Assembly: GCA_946886805.1 (NCBI GenBank)
Contig: CAMPJM010000084.1
Span: forward strand, 1 to 11,698
Source of the DNA: an uncultured Flammeovirgaceae bacterium
GTDB lineage: Bacteria; Bacteroidota; Bacteroidia; Cytophagales; Cyclobacteriaceae
DNA: 11,698 nt
Direction: 5' to 3'
Every line of letters begins with the position of its first letter. The stretch's first letter is position 1. Positions 6,908-11,698 of this stretch are shown here, piece by piece. The position numbers and the translations under genes were made by a program. The notes under the pieces are model-generated. The model saw only the letters and a program-made list of their open reading frames with translations, did not search any database and had not been told where the DNA came from.

Positions 6908-7663
6908 TTAAAAGAAGATATTATCGTCTGATACAAATTCTTCTTCGATTTGGAAGGTCTCATTAAAAATCCTTCGCTCCGCCTCCATGGTATATAATTG
7001 TTTTACTTCATGGAGAATTTCCATCCGTCTTTCTTCCGAGATTTCGACTTTAAAGCCCTGGTAATTATGTTTTAATTCCTCCAGTATATTCAGAATGTCG
7101 TCAAGCGTGCCGGTTACGTTTTTATGATTATTTGCTGTGTTAAAAAGGAACATCTGTAATTCGATGGCTATTTCACGGTCAGACCATAATTTAAACAGTT
7201 GCTTCTGAATTTTACCCGAGGCTACGATATATTCTTCCTTAATATTTCTTATTTGGTTATAAGACAGGTCTACTAGATCGTGAAGGACGCAGGTGAAGCC
7301 GGATGTGTTTAACGGGTCATTTTTTTCATGGCTAGATTTTAAATCTTTGGTCAAATCAGTGTCCACAGTATAAATGTGTTCGAGCTTTTGGCGGATAATA
7401 TCATGATATTGCAGTTCTATGATAATCATGTCAAAGGTTTTGACGGCTTCGCTAAACTTGTTTTTTAAGGGTAGCGGGAAGTTATTTGCCTGTAGTTTGT
7501 CTCTTGCGATCGAGGAGTATTTTCTCAGCTTATTACTGGTAACAAGAAAATCACTATTCAAATGATCGAATAAAATATTGATTTTTTGATTGATGCTGTT
7601 AAATAAGTCAGTGTAATAGCTTAGCTGAGCAGATGTTAATTTACCCTTTGAACTTGTTGACAT
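6908..7663 (-). CDS. CheZ-like protein, probable CheY-P phosphatase
   Basis: The 251-aa protein is predicted to be almost all helical, with no membrane segment or signal peptide. Residues 78-97 read DMIIIELQYHDIIRQKLEHI. In CheZ the catalytic pair is Asp143/Gln147 within QDFQDLTGQ; here Asp88 and Gln92 have the same four-residue spacing in a matching helix context. The last residues, EEFVSDDNIFF, are acidic then hydrophobic, like the CheY-tethering tail of CheZ (DDLLDSLGF in E. coli). CheZ proteins are about 210-250 aa, so the length fits. The gene lies directly upstream of the STAS-like gene (two bases) and cheY. The ATG at 7663 follows a 186-base gap after the LuxR-type regulator, so a promoter here is likely, though no exact TAnnTTTG element was seen. 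Similar D-x3-Q helices also occur in some chemoreceptor-like proteins, so the function is inferred. Confidence 0.6.
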   Translation of the reverse strand: MSTSSKGKLTSAQLSYYTDLFNSINQKINILFDHLNSDFLVTSNKLRKYSSIARDKLQANNFPLPLKNKFSEAVKTFDMIIIELQYHDIIRQKLEHIYTVDTDLTKDLKSSHEKNDPLNTSGFTCVLHDLVDLSYNQIRNIKEEYIVASGKIQKQLFKLWSDREIAIELQMFLFNTANNHKNVTGTLDDILNILEELKHNYQGFKVEISEERRMEILHEVKQLYTMEAERRIFNETFQIEEEFVSDDNIFF

Positions 7664-7849
7664 GGGATTATATGGTTTATATCATTCCTGGTAAGATGGC
7701 GAAATTCTCGTCCACCTTCATCCATAAAAGGTACTCTAATACTTTACAAAGAAACTGCTTATTCAAAAAGTAATCCTTAGGATAATTCAGAATTTCAGGG
7801 GGACATATTCACAAATTGATTGGGAAATTTCCTATTCGAAATTAAGAAA

Positions 7850-8482
7850 TCAGACATTCTGCAAATAGAATTTAATCAACTGAACAATATTCTTGATGTC
7901 GCACTTTTGAAGAATGCTGTTTCGGTAGTTGGCGACAGTTTTTTCGCTAATGAAAAGCTTATTGGCTATCTCATTGGTGTCTAAGCCTTCAACAATCAAT
8001 TCCAATACTTCAAGCTCTCTTTTGGAGAGTACCTTCTTAAAAAAATCATGGTTTTCCTGCGGCTTGTTCATGTTTTCCACTATGTTATTCATGATCCGCT
8101 GCCCAAAATATTTATTCCCATTCTTAACGCTCAATATGGCAGAAATAAGCTCATATTTGGCGGTATCTTTGGTTAGGTATCCTAAAGCGCCAGCTTCCAG
8201 GGCTTTTGTGGCATAAGATGATTTATCATGCATAGTCAACATAATGACTTTGGTAGCCATATTGTACTTTTTAATGTATGCCAAAACTTCATACCCATCA
8301 CCATCGGGAAAATTAATGTCGCACAATAAAATTTCAATCTCCGGGTGTCGGTCCAATAGGATTTTTGCCTCTTTCACAGAACCAACATCTTTAATTATTT
8401 CCACCTGCCCTGATTCTTTCAAAACACTGGCAATTCCCTCACGAAGAATATTATGATCATCCGCTAATGCTAATTTTATCAT
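7850..8482 (-). CDS. NarL/LuxR-family response regulator
   Basis: The 210-aa protein has an N-terminal receiver (about 1-120) and a C-terminal LuxR-type helix-turn-helix (about 147-205). Receiver residues are Asp8/Asp9, phospho-acceptor Asp55 in LLCDINFPDGDG, Thr83 and Lys105 (YLTKD). The HTH contains LSKRELEVLELIVEGLDTNE with IANKLFISEKTVANYRNSIL, the usual DNA-contact helix. Phosphorylation should promote dimerisation and DNA binding. The ATG lies six bases after the stop of the PAS sensor kinase, which is surely its partner. The target genes cannot be read, but the chemotaxis genes start 186 bases downstream on the same strand, so either read-through or regulation of them is possible. Confidence 0.94.
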   Translation of the reverse strand: MIKLALADDHNILREGIASVLKESGQVEIIKDVGSVKEAKILLDRHPEIEILLCDINFPDGDGYEVLAYIKKYNMATKVIMLTMHDKSSYATKALEAGALGYLTKDTAKYELISAILSVKNGNKYFGQRIMNNIVENMNKPQENHDFFKKVLSKRELEVLELIVEGLDTNEIANKLFISEKTVANYRNSILQKCDIKNIVQLIKFYLQNV

Positions 8483-8488
8483 TGATTT

Positions 8489-10384
8489 TTAATTTATGGA
8501 TACATTTAGACTTAATATCGTTCCGTTTCCCGGACTTGAAGAAAAAATCAGTTTGCCATTGATCATTTTGGCTCTTTCTTTTATTGTTTTTAATCCATAG
8601 CTGTTTTCTTTATATACTGCCTCCTCGTAATTAAATCCCTTGCCATCATCTTCGATCATAAGATGAATACTGTTTTTTAGCTTTAATAAAATCAACGACA
8701 AATTTTTCGCTTCCGAATACTTCATCGAATTGTTGATAAATTCCTGCGCTATCCGGTATAGGTTGATATCCGTTTTTTCACAAGGTTTATAGCCTTTTAA
8801 ATCAATCCGTGATTCAATGCCCAGTTGGTTGTTGGTTACAGACTGGTACTTTTCCAAGAGTGAATAAATCGCACTTTCCAAGCCAAGATTTCTTAAGCTC
8901 AGCGGCATTAAATCATTGGTTATATTTTTTATGTCTACGTTCACATGCTGAATCAAATCCAATATTTGAGAGCAATCCCTTTTGCAATCTGTGGCAACAC
9001 AAGAATCTACCTGTTGCAATTGAAGCTTTGCCAGACTAAGCATCTGCCCCACACCGTCGTGCAATTCCCTGGCTAATTTTTCCTTTTCATTCTCCTGAAT
9101 TGTGATGATCATTTCCGTTTGTTTCTTCTGATGATCAAGCTCGTTTTGTAGCTTTTCCATAGAAAGTTTAAACAGGTCATTTTCTAATTTCTTTTTCTTG
9201 GTGATGTCTGTCAAATTGATAACAAACCCGATTGCTTCACGGCCGTCTTCTTTTAAGACAGAAGCTACGCATTGTGTTATTACCTCTCTGTCGGATTTTG
9301 TGTACATCGTCAGTTCAACGGCTTTTGAACTGTGTAGGGACAGTTCTTCAAAGACATTTTGATTCGTCACGGAACCCATTAACATTCCGATGGGGTGCTG
9401 TATTATCTCACTTTCATTGTATTCAAATAATTGCTGAGCGGCATTGTTGACAAATTCTATCGTGCCATTCAAATCTGTGAATATGATGGCAGACTGGTTT
9501 TGTTTGATCATTTCCTCATAAATGATCAATTCTTTCTGCATGTATTTAATGACGGATAGATCTGTTATTGTTCCCACCATTCTTTTGGGCTTCCCGGATT
9601 TTAGCAGTTCCACCACTTTTCCTCTAAACATAATCCAACGGTAGCTTCCATCGGCATTTCTAATTTTTAATTCAGAAAATATTGCTTCGTATGGCTCTCT
9701 TCTCCCAATATCCATCTGAACCTTAAAATCCTTAATAAAATCGGAATGGATAATTTTATACAAGCATTCAAAGCTTCTGCTTCCGCTAAAGTCGTGATGC
9801 CCTATTAAAGCATATGATTTTTTGGAAAAGAATATTTTGTTTTTTACTAAATCCCAGTCCCAAACCCCATCGCCGTTTCCCTCAAGGGCGTAAGACCACC
9901 TGATTTCACTCTTTTTCAGTTCATGGTGCAACTTCTGAAGCGTATTTAGCTCCACTTGAAGTTTCTTTTTGTTTTTCTCTTTCCGGATTTCCTTTTTTAT
10001 AAGATCTTCCCGGATGATATTTTCTTTGTCGGACAAGGAGTTGCTTGATTCACATACAAAACCAAGAATTTTTTCAGGTAAATCATTTGCTTTTTCAAGC
10101 ACTATTTCATTAATTCTCAGCAACACCCGTTCCCTGTTTTTCTTCAGGAAAATTACATCAGTAATAATCGAAATTTCTTTATTCGTAAAACTGCCCAGGG
10201 ATAATAAATTAGCTTTGCACGTTGCATCTATTTTCTCTTCTAAAAGATTGTCCTTCCAATCAGCGTGATTATAACCAGTCAGGAGTACCAAATTATCATT
10301 GACAGAAGCTATGGATTCTGTGCTTTTGGTGTAGATGTATACTCCAAAAATAGGATGATCGAGGATGGTATCTAATGATTTCAT
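8489..10384 (-). CDS. PAS-containing sensor histidine kinase, HisKA_3 type
   Basis: This is a cytoplasmic sensor kinase of 631 aa from the ATG at 10384; an alternative TTG at 10405 would add seven residues (numbering below uses the longer form). No membrane span is seen. An N-terminal PAS-like region (about 12-120) is followed by a charged coiled coil (about 125-165), a PAS/PAC unit (about 165-293, with ADGSYRWIMFRGKVV and VGTITDLS), a third PAS (about 295-403, DLNGTIEFVNNAAQQLFEYN), another coiled coil (about 404-435), the HisKA_3 dimerisation helix with phospho-acceptor His449 in RELHDGVGQML, and HATPase_c with Asn558/Asn559, DDGKGF and NSYGLKTIKERA. The set HisKA_3 plus LuxR-type regulator is the NarX/DegS class. 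Three cysteines (469, 474, 478) sit between the two dimerisation helices. The ligand sensed is not evident. Confidence 0.93.
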   Translation of the reverse strand: MKSLDTILDHPIFGVYIYTKSTESIASVNDNLVLLTGYNHADWKDNLLEEKIDATCKANLLSLGSFTNKEISIITDVIFLKKNRERVLLRINEIVLEKANDLPEKILGFVCESSNSLSDKENIIREDLIKKEIRKEKNKKKLQVELNTLQKLHHELKKSEIRWSYALEGNGDGVWDWDLVKNKIFFSKKSYALIGHHDFSGSRSFECLYKIIHSDFIKDFKVQMDIGRREPYEAIFSELKIRNADGSYRWIMFRGKVVELLKSGKPKRMVGTITDLSVIKYMQKELIIYEEMIKQNQSAIIFTDLNGTIEFVNNAAQQLFEYNESEIIQHPIGMLMGSVTNQNVFEELSLHSSKAVELTMYTKSDREVITQCVASVLKEDGREAIGFVINLTDITKKKKLENDLFKLSMEKLQNELDHQKKQTEMIITIQENEKEKLARELHDGVGQMLSLAKLQLQQVDSCVATDCKRDCSQILDLIQHVNVDIKNITNDLMPLSLRNLGLESAIYSLLEKYQSVTNNQLGIESRIDLKGYKPCEKTDINLYRIAQEFINNSMKYSEAKNLSLILLKLKNSIHLMIEDDGKGFNYEEAVYKENSYGLKTIKERAKMINGKLIFSSSPGNGTILSLNVSIN

Positions 10385-10897
10385 GCTTAGAAATAATCTT
10401 AACAAAGTTGAATTTATTCAAAGCAAAGCAGTTTTTGAAATGCGGTTGTCGAGTAGAGAAATTGATCGGGTAATATTCTGTTGGATAAGTGAGATTACAA
10501 TAATGGTGTGATAATTATCTTTTTCTAAGACAAAGCGGGCGTTTATGTCGCCCCATGAGGTGCTGCTGATTTTGTGCGAAGCCAGTGGATTAATAAAATG
10601 GCTTTCGTTTTATTTCATAACCTGTTAGGACTTCGATCCTTAATATAAAAAAGATGGATAAATTTAGTTAAATAAAGCACCTGCTGGAACTAATTCTCAC
10701 CAAGGCAAAAATTCTGTTTCACCTATTTATATGATTTTTCAATGGCTCAAAAAATTTTTTGGTCTCTATTTTCTTTTCAGAAACTTACTTGCATGTTTGT
10801 AGCGAATCATACTCATATATTTAAATAGGGGCGTGCTTTTTTGGCTCAAGCAATTTTTCTGGGAAGCCTTTGTGTTTTTCTGGTTTCCTCTGGTAAT

Positions 10898-11109
10898 GAT
10901 TCGGCTGAAGCCAAATCTACACAGGCCGCAAATAGCTGTAGCCTGCGTAAATTCGACTTTGGCATAGCCATGCCTTTGGCGTAGTCGAATTATTGGGCTC
11001 AAAGTCAAAAGTTGTGTCGGTGCTAGCCGTGCTTCTTGGAAGATTTGAATTTGACCCCGCATCGTCCGCATTTGCAATGCGGATGTCCGAGAAGGGCGAT
11101 TGTATCGCC
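10898..11109. repeat. Cluster of short palindromes, probable interspersed repeat element
   Basis: Five stem-forming units lie within 212 bases: GATTCGGCT/AGCCAAATC at 10898-10917 (one mismatch, 2-base loop); TACACAGGC/GCCTGCGTA at 10918-10949 (one mismatch, 14-base loop); the nested pair at 10950-10991; TCCGCATT/AATGCGGA with a TGC loop at 11065-11083; and GGCGAT/ATCGCC with a TGT loop at 11095-11109. The first three touch end to end. The unit is non-coding and unlike the flanking sequence. It resembles the palindromic extragenic repeats scattered through many Bacteroidota genomes, but copy number cannot be seen in one window. Confidence 0.55.
10950..10991. repeat. Nested two-level inverted repeat
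   Basis: AATTCGACT (10950-10958) is the perfect reverse complement of AGTCGAATT (10983-10991). Between them lies a second perfect stem, GGCAT (10961-10965), loop AGCC, ATGCC (10970-10974). The arrangement would fold as a branched or bulged hairpin in RNA, or extrude as a cruciform in DNA. It is the most regular unit in the palindrome cluster. Confidence 0.7.
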
Positions 11110-11177
11110 GTATGGTATATTTCAAAGGGATCCTAGGCGAGCAGATCGGTGATTGGTAAGATATAGGATTTTCGGGC

Positions 11178-11210
11178 GAATCCCCAGGTCTTAAACCGAC
11201 CTGAGGATTC
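11178..11210 (-). terminator. Strong stem-loop after the DUF6607-like gene, possible terminator
   Basis: GAATCC-C-CAGGTC (11178-11190), loop TTAAACC, GACCTG-A-GGATTC (11198-11210): twelve base pairs with one C/A mismatch. It begins 18 bases past the stop of the gene at 11228 in the direction of its transcription. No U-run follows the stem on that strand (the next bases are GCCCGAAAATCC), so it is not a textbook intrinsic terminator. It could instead protect the 3' end of the transcript, or be a further member of the nearby repeat cluster. Confidence 0.45.
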
Positions 11211-11227
11211 CTTAAAAACCAAAACCC

Positions 11228-11698
11228 TTATTTTATTAAAGAAACCAAGTTCTGCTCACTTTCTATATATTCCTGAATAGTAGCCCTGATTTTATCTTTA
11301 CCCACTGAACTTTCATAAGCTCTATCAGAAAGCAGTTCGTCCTGTAAAGCAAACAGTTTCATAAACAGGATTTTATCGTCAACTTTTCTTCGAATGGTAA
11401 TGGTTTGCTTGCTTGCGAATAATTCATCCCAAACTGCTCTTACATCTGCCCAATAAGTTTTATTTTCCTCCCACCATTCCTTCGCTATTTGGCATTGGGA
11501 GTCATCGACTTTTTTGTAGGTGTTCATGCCTTTTTCCTGAGCTATAAGTTGATCTCCGGTTGCCGAACGGACAATCTTATCGTTATCCTGTTCATGAACC
11601 CATCCATTGGCTGTGATTTCCTGACGGTTCCTTCTTAACATCACATTGTAGTCTTTGCGTTTTGTGAATTCTCTCCGCGGCAGGGGAGCATCAGCAGT
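11228..11698 (-). CDS. Probable DUF6607-family protein, C-terminal part
   Basis: The last 156 codons of a gene that continues past the right edge; the frame is open through 11698, and the GTG/ATG near 11644-11639 is internal. The visible part begins TADAPLPRREFTKRKDYNVM, then LRRNRQEITANGWVHEQDND with KIVR, LIAQEKGMNTYKKV, and CQIAKEWWEENKTYWADVRA. This arrangement (RRE-tKRKDYNVM, WVHEQDN-K, WW-x4-YW-x2-VR-x2-W) matches my memory of DUF6607 proteins, which are about 300 aa, occur in Bacteroidota and some Proteobacteria, and have no known function. The family name is from memory. It is on the same strand as the rest but is separated by 0.84 kb and a stem-loop, so it is not part of the signalling operon. 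Confidence 0.7.
   Translation of the reverse strand, partial: TADAPLPRREFTKRKDYNVMLRRNRQEITANGWVHEQDNDKIVRSATGDQLIAQEKGMNTYKKVDDSQCQIAKEWWEENKTYWADVRAVWDELFASKQTITIRRKVDDKILFMKLFALQDELLSDRAYESSVGKDKIRATIQEYIESEQNLVSLIK

Larger units (their letters stand above)
10385..11227. other. Gene-poor stretch of 0.84 kb
   Basis: No convincing gene is seen on either strand. The left part (10385-10765) is AT-rich with scattered small inverted repeats: GGGCG/CGCCC with a 7-base loop at 10536-10552, and the self-complementary CAAAAAATTTTTTG at 10748-10761. The right part (about 10898-11109) holds a dense palindrome cluster and looks richer in G+C than its surroundings. The far right has the stem-loop at 11178-11210. 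The promoter for the sensor kinase should lie near 10400-10450, where CAACTTTG (minus strand, 10409-10402) differs from TAnnTTTG in one base, but no well-spaced -33 TTTG is seen. Confidence 0.6.

Noticed and set aside
10385..10405. TTG at 10405 as start of the PAS sensor kinase
   Set aside because: An ATG 21 bases later (10384) gives a start directly before the first PAS-like region; the extra seven residues (MLRLFLS) add no domain. It cannot be fully excluded.
10898..11109. CRISPR array
   Set aside because: The palindromes differ from each other in sequence and there are no regular repeats with unique spacers, and no cas genes.
10766..11125. Minus-strand 119-codon open frame
   Set aside because: It runs straight through the palindrome cluster, its translation is rich in Arg, Gln and Thr with no domain pattern, and it has no operon context. 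It is most likely a by-product of the repeats.
11639..11644. GTG/ATG as the start of the right-hand gene
   Set aside because: The frame stays open upstream to the window edge and the upstream residues (TADAPLPRREFTKRKDYN) continue the family-like sequence, so these codons are internal.

Overview
The window is AT-rich and almost wholly transcribed from the minus strand. The genes look like a Bacteroidota (Bacteroidetes) genome: tight operons with few Shine-Dalgarno sites, a DUF6607-like protein, and a chemotaxis operon with lineage-specific additions. The phylum assignment is an inference from gene content and style; no rRNA or other marker gene is present.

Right to left, which is the direction of transcription: (1) 11228-11698 holds the C-terminal part of a probable DUF6607-family protein, running off the right edge, with a strong stem-loop just after its stop. 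(2) 10385-11227 is 0.84 kb without a convincing gene; its right half (about 10898-11109) is packed with short palindromes and looks like an interspersed repeat or a mosaic of them. (3) 8489-10384 and 7850-8482 form a two-gene operon: a PAS-containing HisKA_3 sensor kinase and its NarL/LuxR-type response regulator. (4) 6908-7663, 6627-6905 and 6256-6621 are a tight trio: a CheZ-like protein, a STAS-like protein and CheY. (5) 4138-6141 is CheA, starting with GTG. (6) After a 250-bp gap that may hold a gene remnant on the plus strand come CheW, CheR, a histidine-kinase-like protein without the phospho-accepting histidine, CheD and CheB (3887 down to 84), with 4-bp ATGA overlaps at cheR/kinase and cheD/cheB. 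(7) A possible further gene starts at position 32 and leaves the window on the left.

Together, (4)-(6) give a complete soluble chemotaxis core: CheA/CheW receptor coupling and kinase, CheR/CheB/CheD receptor modification, and CheY output. No chemoreceptor (MCP) gene lies in the window. Two additions stand out. The 251-aa protein upstream of CheY has the D-x3-Q arrangement of the CheZ phosphatase active site and a CheZ-like acidic/hydrophobic C-terminal tip, so it may be the system's CheY-P phosphatase. The 296-aa kinase-like protein has a complete ATP-binding domain but Asn57 where the H-box histidine should be, and its frame overlaps cheR, so it may be a pseudokinase dedicated to chemotaxis.
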